A stretch of 64,000 nt of DNA from Bursaphelenchus xylophilus (Eukaryota > Nematoda > Chromadorea > Rhabditida > Aphelenchoididae): contig CAJFCV020000003.1 in assembly GCA_904066235.2 (NCBI GenBank), forward strand, positions 4,092,001 through 4,156,000, given 5' to 3'. How positions within the stretch are numbered: position 1 is the stretch's first letter; each line of letters starts with the position of its first letter. Below, piece after piece: positions 12,219 through 21,979 of this stretch. The position numbers were made by a program, and so were the translations under genes. The notes under the pieces are model-generated. The model made no database searches. It saw only the letters and a list, made by a program, of their open reading frames with translations, and was not told the origin of the DNA.

Positions 12219-15200
12219 ATTATCTTTGGCTTATATTATCCTTGAGTGTTCTTGGAGATCTAAAAATGCGATAAACGTTTTTATAGAAGACGAAAAGGCG
12301 CTACAAAACATTCACACGTTAATCGACTATTTTCACGTAGTCTGGGAGTAAAGGGGATTGGCACGAACAAGGTCGGATTCAAAACAACTTGATTAAAGCA
12401 TCGAAAATGCCAAGAATAAGTGCCGAGCCGTAAACAAGTGGGAATGGCTAATCAAATTTGGTGGTGGCTAAAGCCAAAAGAAATCCATAAATACTAAAAC
12501 ATCTGAGAAATTGGTTCCATTACATCTGAAAGAAGCAATTCTTCTTCAGACCACTTATATAATTGCATGGCTAAGACCGGAAATTACCAAAACATAACTC
12601 GAGGACACAACTTCTCGAAAGCGGGCAAGAGCGTGAGGAAACCGGCTGGCCGTCAAGATTTTTTACTTTCTTCTTGTTTTTTTACGTGCCGAGCTGCGCC
12701 CAGAGTATTTTCGAAAAGTGTCAAAGATTTCGCAAAAAGAGATGTTTGAAATACGAAAGGTCAAAGTGCAGAGGTTACATGGGTCTTTGGGGAGATTTTT
12801 ATCTATAATATTGTTTTTGAGTCATCAGAAAGAACAAAATTATATTATACATGACCTCGAGTGCAAAAAATGATGAAACGAGGGCTTTTCTTGAGGGTAA
12901 ATGTGAACTTTATCGTGTAAAATGAACAGAGCCGTCTTTCCGAATGATAATGTTTGTGATGATTCAAAAAAAAAAAAAAATTTTGTGAAAAAGTAACGTA
13001 AAGTTTTATTGTGAAGGGCTTGGAACGATATGAATTGAGGGACGAAGGGGGAAAGAGGAAGGGTAAACATCTCAATGAGCAGTGAAAAACTTGGAAAAAC
13101 AAACTAAAGTTCTGGGGGTATTCGAAAAAATGAGTCCGGTTTCCAAAATTATATTATCCATGGCACAGTTGATAAGAAATAAAACAGGGGAAAAAGCTTT
13201 CTTTTAGATGGCAAAAAAATGGTAAAAACATCTAAATAGATACTAATAAGCCAGATTTGGCGTATTTTACAATTACAAAAATTTTTTTATACCACGTTTT
13301 TTACATTACATTGTTTTTGCTCTTTTCCCAAGGGATTTGTTATGTAAGCGATGACATTAATTTAAGCTGACAAACAACACGTATTCTGCTATTTGGGAAA
13401 TAACTTTCAAAATACACGAGGTCATCGTGCACCCCCAATCTTTCTTTATCAACCAGTTTTTAGAGATCGGTTCGAGAGAAACGTCGAGAAAATAAAAAAA
13501 ACAAAATTCGTATAGTGATAAGGGACGCTGATGAAATATAGTAGTGGAATATACGATCAAAGCTCGTGATTTTGGTGAAAAAGATATTTTTATAGCGTCA
13601 AAGTCAAACTCAAGTCTTTGAATTTTAAAAATTTTACGTATCTATTTTGACTAGATTACAAATCAATCCCTGGAAATTTCAGCACTGTTTTTTATGTTAA
13701 TCTGAGCATAAGAATAATGGTAACAGCTCGTTTTGAGTCATTACTCAGCTTTTTATTTTTATGCGAACTGAGTTATGACCTCCGTAGGCGTCTGCCATAG
13801 CGCGCCACAACTTCGGCGAATGATTGATAAACATAAAAGTAAGCAAATATAATGATATTATCCTCTTTTCAACCATCACAAAAGAATTGTAAAACGTTTA
13901 GAAATGGCGTGGTGACTAAAAAATGCCAAAAAAAGTCTCCGCCGAATAAATTATTTTTGGCGTTGACGGAGAAAATATTTTTTTTTTCAAATACAAAATC
14001 GTATAAAAAAGTGCAAGATTTTGTCCAATTTTTGATCAAAAAGTCCTGAAAATTACTGTAAATAGCAATTTAAAAATTCAATATCTGTTTTCAGAGATAT
14101 TGGCCTTAATTTTGTCCTAGTCATAATCAAAAATTCAAATTGGGCGTCCCCTCAGTCCCAAGTCATAAATCAGACAAATTCATCGTTACAACGTGCCAAA
14201 ACAAAGTAACTGGACCTGTAATGAAGAAGGAAACCTCTTCGTCCAATCATAAATGACAAATCGGCGGTTATTTCGGTCCTTTTCTCCATCTAGAAACTCG
14301 ATTGTAAGGTTTCTGATCAATCAAAATTACTGTAAAGGATGAATCCTGTTCCGAAAAATTGTGAAATCCCCGTAAACAGCCGCGCTTATCAAGTAGAATT
14401 TCAGCGTCTACCTCAAAGATTAATCCTTTTAAAAGTTGAAATTTAAAGGTTTTCAGACAAATTAAAGTACTTAGAAGGAGACGTCGTTTTTAAAACAGAC
14501 AGTTCCCGTTAAAATAACACTCCGATGACCAAAGAAGGGGCTCAAAAGAAGGAAATCATTTGAGAAAACACGAGGAGATATTACAAAAATACTGATAAAG
14601 AGCGAGTAATTAAAGCTCTGGGGGTTTCGGGGGCAAACAAAATGGAAAATTCCTCAAGTGTGACCCTTACATTTTAATAAAACTTGGCACAAGTATAGAT
14701 TAACGGTTTCTAAAGCATGTAAAAAACTCTTCGTTAGATTTATGGGCAAACGTCATGAAAAAATGAACATTTTTTAGCTACCTAGGGCTTGAATAGGACC
14801 AAGGTTTCGCACTACCGAAACCTCATAAAAATCCTGTTCGAAAAAAAGTAATTTGACACTAGCGCATAAACCATAGCCCATCACTAATTATTGACAGTGA
14901 AAAAAGTACAAACAGAACCGTAAATGTTTACAAAAAAACGAAAAAAAAAGATTTTCTGACCATCCCTTTCCACCAAAAAAAGTTTTTTTCGATTTCTTAT
15001 CTCGGATTAAAGCGCTGGTCACATGAATGCACATACATATGTAAAACAATACTGAAAGTAGAGGAGCGTTTATTGAACTCTGATCTTTGCTATAAACAAG
15101 TCAAAAATTTAAGATTTCATTCGCTAAGCTGTAAAGTTCTTTATGAAAAATAAAAAGCTCTCAATTCCAAGTACATTACAATAAATACAGACTGTTTGTT

Positions 15201-16195
15201 AGTGCATGGAGCTTCCGCGAAGCAAAACAAAATTTGTTTGACGTTGGAACAGCCTTTTTTACTCTGCAAATTCGCTTTGCAGATGTTTATCTGCGAAGGA
15301 AGGGTTTTAACTTTCACCGTGACCGTTCCGAACTTTAAACTACCGTAAGAAAAGGGCGATTTTTTAGAAAAAAATGCTGACTGACATAAAACGTTTAGCA
15401 GTAACAGAGCAAGAGTAGAGTGGAACAACCAAAATGAAGTTTCAAAAAACGAAAATTGAGCAGGATAAGATTAAAAAAACACATATATCTGGTTCATCTA
15501 TAGGATCACATGTTCTGATGGAAGATGACATAAAAGAAGCCTTTTATCTATACATATGCGGTTTTAATTGGCATTGCAACACGTAATGTTTCTAGAAGAT
15601 TTCCGAAAACGTAGTTTATGTCTGGCCAGAGCTTTTAATTTTGCGGGCTTTCTCGCAAAGAAGGCCGTCGAATTTCCCTTTTCTAGAGATCAGTAATAAG
15701 TGATAATCCACGTAATTCCTGCAGGGAATTTAAAGACAGGAAGGGGTCTGAGGTCAAGCTCAAAAATAAGTGTCTAATAACCTCCAAACCCCGAAGAAAT
15801 TCCCCATCCAACCAACCCTTTCAACGATCATAAACCGCGTCTACGAAACCTCGCCTTAGATTGACCATCATCCCTTCGGTTTCTCGTGTTCAAGATGAGC
15901 TCTTTCTCTCTATTTTTCCCTTCGTTTGACGTTCAAAATCCCGATCACAAGTCTCAAAAGTTTGTCGCAATAACTTGTTTAAAGGGATCTTTGTCCTCTT
16001 TTTTGACGTCAAAAAAATCACCTCGAAAAGATCACGTGTATTTTTAGGGGAGAGGATGATAAGAAAAGAGCTTCTTGAGCTGATAAAAGTCGAAGAAAAT
16101 AACGAATAAGCTTTAGGGTCAATCGTTAAGGTCATGTTAAAAAATGCCCGTCTTTTCATTACCCACTGACTACTCACAACCGACCGGTTGATTCC
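12219..16195. other. About 4 kb of AT-rich intergenic DNA
   Basis: This is the shared upstream region of two divergent genes, the ZYG-11 homologue (minus) and the CK1-like kinase (plus). It has many A/T homopolymer runs (for example 12967-12981) and only short open frames without splice or domain support. One minus-strand frame (15428-15141) has a hydrophobic start resembling a signal peptide but begins with TTG and lacks an in-frame ATG, so it is not called. I see no repeat family or RNA gene here. Confidence 0.5.
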
Positions 16196-17661
16196 ATGAA
16201 CCCCGATGATGATCCCGACGAAAAACATACGGTCGTCGGACATGGGATTGGCCACAACCATGAGAGGTTTGTCATCCTCAGGATGGCCCACAATCCGGGG
16301 CGGTTTTGTAAGTTGGGGGTTATTGGGAAAATAAAAGTAATCTTGACTGTAATTTTTCGATTGTTTCAGCTTTGATTGGTCTCATCTACTGGGAAGGCCA
16401 GGTATTCTTCGGCAAGGTGTCCCAAAAGAAGCGAAGTCACTTCAAACAGGCAAGTCACAACTAAAAAAAAATTTTTTTAGTTTTTTTTATTCAAAAAAAT
16501 TGTCAAATGCAAATTCCAGGTCGAGATGTTGATGACATTGACTAAAAAATACTTCAATCGTGAGATCAAGGAGAAGGTGGCCCCTCTTCTTTATGATCAT
16601 GGGCCCATTTACGGGAAGGACCAGAGATACATTGCGATGGAGATGATGTGGTACGACTGTGACGCGCCCAGAAGAATATGCGATGCTCGCTACACTGTTC
16701 AGTCAACTCTTCGGCTCGCCATCAAGGTAGGTTCCAAAATCATCTATTTTTGGCCTTCGTGGGAAACACTTAACCCAAAATTTAAATTGGGTCAAGTCTT
16801 ATCTTCATAGACCAATGAGTCAAGTCTTTCCTCAAAAATCGTATTAGCGTCAAGTCTCTTCTTCACAAATTAAAATTGGTCGTTGAGTCAAGTTTTCCTC
16901 TCATAAATCAAAGTTGGGCCAAGTCTTTCCCTCTGAACAGATATTTTTATTTTTCAGCAAGTCCGCGCCCTCCAGCGTGCCCATGAATGTGGAATTGTTG
17001 TTCGCGACATAAAACACGACAACTTTTGTTTCTCGCAGCCAAATCGCGACGAGCCCTCTGACTGGGATGTGTTTGTGGTCGACTTTGGGAATGCCAGTTA
17101 CTTCCAACCCGAGTTCTGCGTGAGTTTTGAGGAGCTGGGAAAGCGATTTCGATGCAATCCCAAGGCGATTAGGTTCAATCTGAGAAGTCCACGGGTTCTG
17201 TGCTACTCGTACAATGTGAGTTTATACCAAATTTTGCAAGTTTAATATCACATTTTGATGGACAATATAAAAAAATCCGAAATTGCGCTAGATTGTATCA
17301 CATTTAATGTTTTTTTCAGGCCTACACTCCTTACGATGACATGGAACAGTGGCTGTATTACATAGCAAAGGCCAAATGTCCCTACGACGTCCTGTTTGAC
17401 GGGCTTTTTGAGGAGAAAGACATGTACAGAATGGAGCAGTACTTCTCGTCCTACTTCCGCGGTGTGTATCATGTGATGTGTCGGGTGAAGCGAGAGGAGC
17501 CATTCCCGTACGATGAGGTGGTCAGGGCGTTGGAGGAGAGTCTGACGTATGTGCAGTCATGTGATGGATCCAAGGAAAAGGGAGAGTTGATGGTGGTCCA
17601 GAAAGATTATCAGGTCAAGAGGATCACCAAGGTGCTGCCGTCTCATCAGATGATTTGGTAG
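16196..17661 (+). CDS. Divergent CK1/TTBK-like protein kinase, nematode-expanded type
   Basis: Five exons: 16196-16307, 16370-16449, 16520-16726, 16958-17215 and 17320-17661 (TAG), total 332 residues, a bare kinase domain as in many worm CK1-group proteins. Visible motifs are a glycine-containing loop (VVGHGIGHNHERFVILRM, residues 13-30), VRDIKHDNF (Asp150, Lys152, Asn155; the usual His of HRD is Val148), DFG (Asp175-Gly177) and a CK1-like segment, YDDMEQWLYYI, near 226-236 in place of the RRDDLE-W signature. The position of the beta-3 lysine (CK1 consensus ALKVE) reads LIYWE, so Tyr44 appears to replace the ATP-anchoring lysine. Activity is therefore uncertain. Intron 2 uses a GC donor. The start ATG is the only in-frame Met between the upstream stop (16127-16129) and the kinase motifs; an upstream exon cannot be excluded. 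Confidence 0.8.
16450..16519 (+). other. GC-AG intron in the kinase gene
   Basis: Exon 2 ends AAACAG and the intron starts GCAAGT, the strong consensus for GC donors; the acceptor is ATTCCAG. Exons 2 and 3 join in phase 0 and continue the kinase fold (HFKQ then VEMLM). No GT donor preserving the frame is seen nearby. Confidence 0.7.
16785..16935 (+). repeat. Diverged short tandem repeat, core GTCAAGTCTTTCC, in kinase intron 3
   Basis: Five imperfect copies of a core resembling TTGGGTCAAGTCTTTCCTC occur between 16787 and 16933, spaced about 30-40 bases. The same core occurs twice in reverse complement at 18669-18715, inside an intron of the neighbouring minus-strand gene, so both genes carry it in the sense orientation. 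Confidence 0.6.
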
Positions 17662-17753
17662 ATCTTTGAATTGTATTGCACTGATTTTTTTGCAATACTG
17701 ACACTGACTTGTTCTATGAATAAATTGGAAAATCAAATTTTGAATTTGCATTA

Positions 17754-18010
17754 CAGTGACGGGCCTGATCCAGTGGCAAAAAAAGTACCATTTTGCATCC
17801 GCGAAGCATCAAAAATGTGGCAAAATGCTTCACTCTCCAAGTGAGAAAAAACTTCGTTTTGAAGGGCGCGCTCTTTCCCGCACAAAAAGAGCGGGCGCGC
17901 TTTTGAAAGCCGATTTTTTTCACTTGGAGAGGGAGGTATTTTGCCACATTTTTGGATGCTTCCTGGATGCAAAATGGTACGTTTTCTGCCACTGGATCAG
18001 GTCCCCACTG
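17754..18010. mobile_element. Tc1-like palindromic MITE (257 bp) between convergent genes
   Basis: The two halves are inverted repeats. Left: CAGTGACGGGCCTGATCCAG, then GGCAAAAAAAGTACCATTTT. The right end is the imperfect complement of both. It is flanked by TA (17752-17753 and 18011-18012), and the CAGTG...CACTG ends are typical of Tc1/mariner-derived MITEs. The centre holds a second GC-rich palindrome (GGGCGCGCTC / GAGCGGGCGCGC). It has no coding capacity. It lies 93 bp after the kinase stop and 30 bp after the ECD1 stop. Confidence 0.85.
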
Positions 18011-18040
18011 TACCAAGTTTATATATAAAAAAAATTTTAT

Positions 18041-20317
18041 TTACAAATTCCACAGAAGGTAAATGACAATCATTATGAACGTAATGTAATTCTCTATCTT
18101 CCGAGAGCTATCTGGTTCTTTTTCTGGCCCCTCTTGAGCTTCCTCCTTCGATTTCGCAGCTGTAGTTGTGTTATTGACTACAGTGGGGCTACTAGTCTTC
18201 ATCGTAGACATTGTAGTATTCATGCTAGATTCGCTGATATTACTAATCGTCATCGTCGCCGTCGAAGTCGCCGGTGTGGTGATATTCGTAGTCGTCGGTT
18301 GTGATGTCGTAGTCATTACCGTCGTCGGCGTAGGCGTTGTTGTCTTGGTAGTTGTCGTGGTAGTAGTCGTTGTTGTCGTCGTTTTTTTAGTAGTAGTTGT
18401 CTTCGGTATCGGAACATTCGAATAAGCAAATCTCCTTTCCGGTTTGAAAAACGGATCATCCAACTGGATCAAAGGGAGGAGAAGTTGTATATTATGGAGG
18501 CCAGTCAACACCTTCTTGCTGAATTCTATACTGTCCGGGATGTACCATTCGGTCCTGGAATGCGAAAAAACATTATGCATACAAAACTCAGCTTTCATCT
18601 TCTTAATTTTTATTCAAAAAAACCCATTTTTAGCATTTTTTAAGTTTAACTTCAAATGCAATCAATGAGGGAAAGACTTGACCAAAATTTGACCTGTAAG
18701 GGAAAGACTTGACCCATTTTTTATTTTTATCCTGGTCTCAAAAAATCAAAAATAAAACGCCTTGGAAAACTATCAAAAGTTGCCAAACATTGCTGATTTT
18801 TCATCGGCCTTTGAGATCAAAATTTGATGTCGCTACAACCCAGAAATCTTCAATTTTTTATCACCATTCGCGTGTTTCCCCTATAACGCCTTATTTTGCC
18901 TACCGCTTTGTAAAACAAAGCAAAAGAATCCTGAATTCTCATCATATTCCAGGGGTAATCCTCTGAAGCAGGACCTTTTCTAAACCCAAGTATACAAGAC
19001 CCTATCAATCCTATTATAAATAATTTGTCCCTTCAGAACTTGCTTAGTAAGTGTGTCCTCCAGAAAGTACCCACATCGGCGTTCGAGGTGAGGCTTCGCT
19101 GAAAAAAGTGAATCATTACAGTAGAGTCAAAACTTACGCTGAAGAACACAAAGAACGTGGACCAAAACATCGTTTCTCATGTAAATTGGATACTTTTGCG
19201 TCCGATAAAATGGATTTTCCGAGTCCAAATTGATTACACAGCTTCCTGGGATCTTCTTATCCTAAAATATGCTTTTTACAATGATGAAAAGTCATGAAAA
19301 TTTTATAAAAATGATTTTAAAATTTTTTTTTAAAGTTGAGCAACTTACAAAACAATCCTTTAGCCATTTTTCGTTGTAGCCTTTAGGGCCATTGGCCTTG
19401 AAATAAGCATGAGGCGAGGTCTCAATGATGTCCTTGTTGCAAGCTGTTTTCACGTCGATTGCCCGGTCTAATGAAGCGATGTAATGATCTTTGTAGACAA
19501 AATATTTGTCTAGGTCGATTTCTTCGAATTGGCCCCTTTGACGGACAGTGGGCTTGCAAAGTTGAGGTTCTTTGAAAACGAGGCCTTCGTAAGGCTGGTA
19601 CTTGTACGTGTCCTTGGCGTTGGGGCTAAAAATAAAGGCTTTTTGTGAGAGTAAAAATTATTATTTTTTGTTATCGATTTTTTTTAAATTTTGAGTGAAA
19701 ACTTCTGCTAGACTGCAAATCAGTTCCAAAAAATTTTGGCTCAAGCTTTTTAGGGCCAGTCGAGATATTAAACGATCATTACAGGTGAGAGACTATGGAA
19801 AATGAGGAGAGACCATCAAAGTTTTCGAATCTCTTTCAAAAAGTCTGATTTTTGAGATATCATCCGCTTACAAAAAAAAATCCCCCGAACTTACACCTGG
19901 TACATTTTCAAATACTCTCCATTCTCCTGCTCCACCATGATTGGTTCGTATTGTCCATTCAAAATAACCGGATGTAAAACCATCTCCACAAAGCCTCGAG
20001 GCATAATGCGAACTCCTTCGTTCATTTCTTGGTCAATGTGAGCTGAAAATAAAAATAGAAAAAGCTGTTATTTTAGGCAGATCGTATTTTAAAATACCTT
20101 ATTATCAAAAAAACCTACTCTGCTGTAGATAATGTTCACCTTGCCAGTAGTGATAAATGACCCAGTAACTCTTGAAATCTCCAGTTTTTATTGGTTTGCA
20201 TTGAGGGCAATACATCTCAGCCAAAATTTCTGCTGAAACATGGACAAGGTCATCTTCGAAGCGGCCAGATCTTGCAAATGGAACGAGGAAAACCAAGATT
20301 ATTGTGGACGACCACAT
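18041..20317 (-). CDS. ECD1: secreted, Thr-rich, probably GPI-anchored protein of unrecognised family
   Basis: Six exons in transcript order: 20317-20119, 20042-19895, 19625-19349, 19261-19138, 19098-19044 and 18554-18041 (TAA), total 438 residues. Residues 1-18 form a signal peptide. Mature features are a CPQC motif at 37-40, scattered cysteines, an YMRN block, a segment CGYFLEDTLTKTEWYIPDS, then from about 320 to 400 a mucin-like run very rich in Thr. It ends in a hydrophobic tail (YITFIMIVIYLLWNL) with almost nothing after it, as in GPI-anchor signals; a membrane segment is the alternative. The plus-strand gene at 25369-30614 is a paralogue with most intron positions and phases conserved, which fixed the exon joins here. 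Intron 5 uses a GC donor (AA then GCAAGT). AATAAA overlaps the last base of the stop codon. I do not recognise the family; a cell-surface or cuticle-facing role is only inferred. Confidence 0.75.
18669..18716 (-). repeat. Two copies of the GTCAAGTCTTTCC core in ECD1 intron 5
   Basis: On the plus strand the copies read GAGGGAAAGACTTGACC and AAGGGAAAGACTTGACCC. They are complements of the core repeated in the kinase intron at 16785-16935. In the sense of each host gene the core reads the same way. Confidence 0.6.
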
Positions 20318-20401
20318 GGTCAAGAAAAATTTGTAAAATAAAAATTAACACTTGAAAGAAGCTTAGATGAAAGTAAATTTTCACAGCAATGTTGTAAAAT
20401 A

Positions 20402-20551
20402 TTAGTCTGTCGGGAAAATAATGTAGATTTGTCGCAGCAAAAGTCTTGCTTCGTCGCTTAATTAATAAACGTCTAGCCATGGCTAGCGCCAAAAGCGATG
20501 ATAATCGATTCCAAGGCGGGACAAATCCACATTATTTTCCCGACAGACTGA
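20402..20551. mobile_element. Mariner-like MITE (150 bp) upstream of ECD1
   Basis: The terminal repeat TTAGTCTGTCGGGAAAATAA and its near-complement bound the element, flanked by TA (20400-20401, 20552-20553). The interior differs from the 93-bp copy at 7761-7853. The right end adds GGGACAAATCCACATTA, matching TAATGTAGATTTGTC on the left, so the repeat here is about 34 bp. It sits 85 bp before the ECD1 start codon, inside the divergent ECD1/GT14-1 promoter interval. Confidence 0.85.
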
Positions 20552-21979
20552 TACGTCGCTTATGCCATCATTGCATATTTAGTTTTATATATACTTTCGG
20601 GATAACCGCATTTATATTCTGATTCTCGTAGGGCTGGCTGATTTCTTGACTCGAAAGCCAGGTCTTCCGTATTTTGAACGCTTTCAATAAAGGAATGACA
20701 ATTAGTTCATGTTTTCTGCCCTTCTAATAACGTATACATAAATGGCAAAGTATAATTTATAATTTGCTTTTTGATCTTTACAGTTCGACGAAATAACACA
20801 AAGCAGATCCTGGATATAACAAAAAATTTCAGAAGTCCCAACAGTCCACCATAGATCTCCATACGACAAACCCCGTCTATAACCAACAAATTGGTCCCTT
20901 TGTGGTTATGCAAAGATTTTGTCCATGTTTCTAAATTTTGTTTTTTCTGGCCAAACTTTATTTTGAGCATCCGTCCTTCAGTCTAAAGCACATTTTTCCC
21001 ATTTATTTGATCACCTTTATTCCTCGAGCCTCCCAAAAGTTATAAGCTTTTGGGAAAAATTCATTTGTCGTCCGTTTGTTTTTGTAAACTCTGTGGCTTG
21101 TCAATCTCTTAACTTATCCCTCAAAAGACGATTTTTGGCTCGTTTACCTATGTTACAGTAAACTGAAAAACTAAATTTTCAAAAAAATGAATTCCCAATG
21201 GTCGAAAACGTATACAAGCAAGATTTTGAATGATTTGCTTTATTTATGACGCCACAAGGTGGAAAATTCCAAAAAAGACAAATTTAAGAAAATCTATACC
21301 TTCTGGGCATAATTGAGAAAAAATATTGTTCGCTTTTGCTTCGCACATGTCGGCGGTCATTTTCATGAAAAAACTCAAAATCGATTTTTTCCGATATGTC
21401 ACGACTTCGCGTGTGAATTAGCATATTCCCACGAAACGTCCGACAAATTGGTATAATAGGAATGGAAATCGCCCAATAAGTGTAATTTTTTCTATGTCTT
21501 GCCCCGCTGATTCGGTTGTATGTTTGTTTGGAGAAATAAATCGTCTATTTCTATTGTCTACTGTTGTATTCTGGTCAACTCGACGAGTGTTGGTGGAGGC
21601 TGCGATCGTGAGTGTCTTATCGAAGTTGTTGCCTTGGGCATAGTTAGTCGTTTGTCATTGTGTTCGTATATGGTTTGGGATCTTACGTTAGGAAGAACTA
21701 GAATAGGGACCCCTTATACACGTGCTCTAACTCAGCTCGTGACATGGCGACCACGGCAGGATGCGAGCCAAAAATCGTCTTTTAAATTAACCCTACGTTC
21801 GCTAATTATGCCTTTTTATTGACAAATTGACAAGACCGTTTCCAATCCTTTGTTTGCTCACATGGCGCACACTCTTATCAAGAATATGAATCCACAATTA
21901 GGAGGTCCTCAACGCCCCTTTTTACCTTGTTATTACTTCGAGAATGTCAAACTGGACTCTGTTTTAGAGACCTAAATGG
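20552..21979. other. Shared upstream region of divergent ECD1 and GT14-1 genes
   Basis: No exon is supported. A TTTTAG at 21962-21967 followed by AGACCTAA and ATG may be a trans-splice acceptor for GT14-1. The rest is AT-rich with no recognised repeat. Confidence 0.45.

Noticed and set aside
12840..13102. Two overlapping minus-strand frames rich in Phe and Ser
   Set aside because: They arise from A-rich homopolymer tracts read in antisense; there are no splice sites or similarity.
15141..15428. A 95-codon minus-strand frame with a hydrophobic start and several cysteines, resembling a small secreted protein
   Set aside because: It starts with TTG, has no in-frame ATG upstream, and no splice-supported continuation or paralogue was found.
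15895..16050. A plus-strand frame starting MSSFSLFFPSFD ahead of the kinase gene
   Set aside because: It ends in a stop before the kinase exon, no donor joins it in frame with 16196 onward, and the sequence shows no domain.
18168..18425. A plus-strand frame extremely rich in Val
   Set aside because: It is the antisense of the Thr-rich coding region of ECD1.
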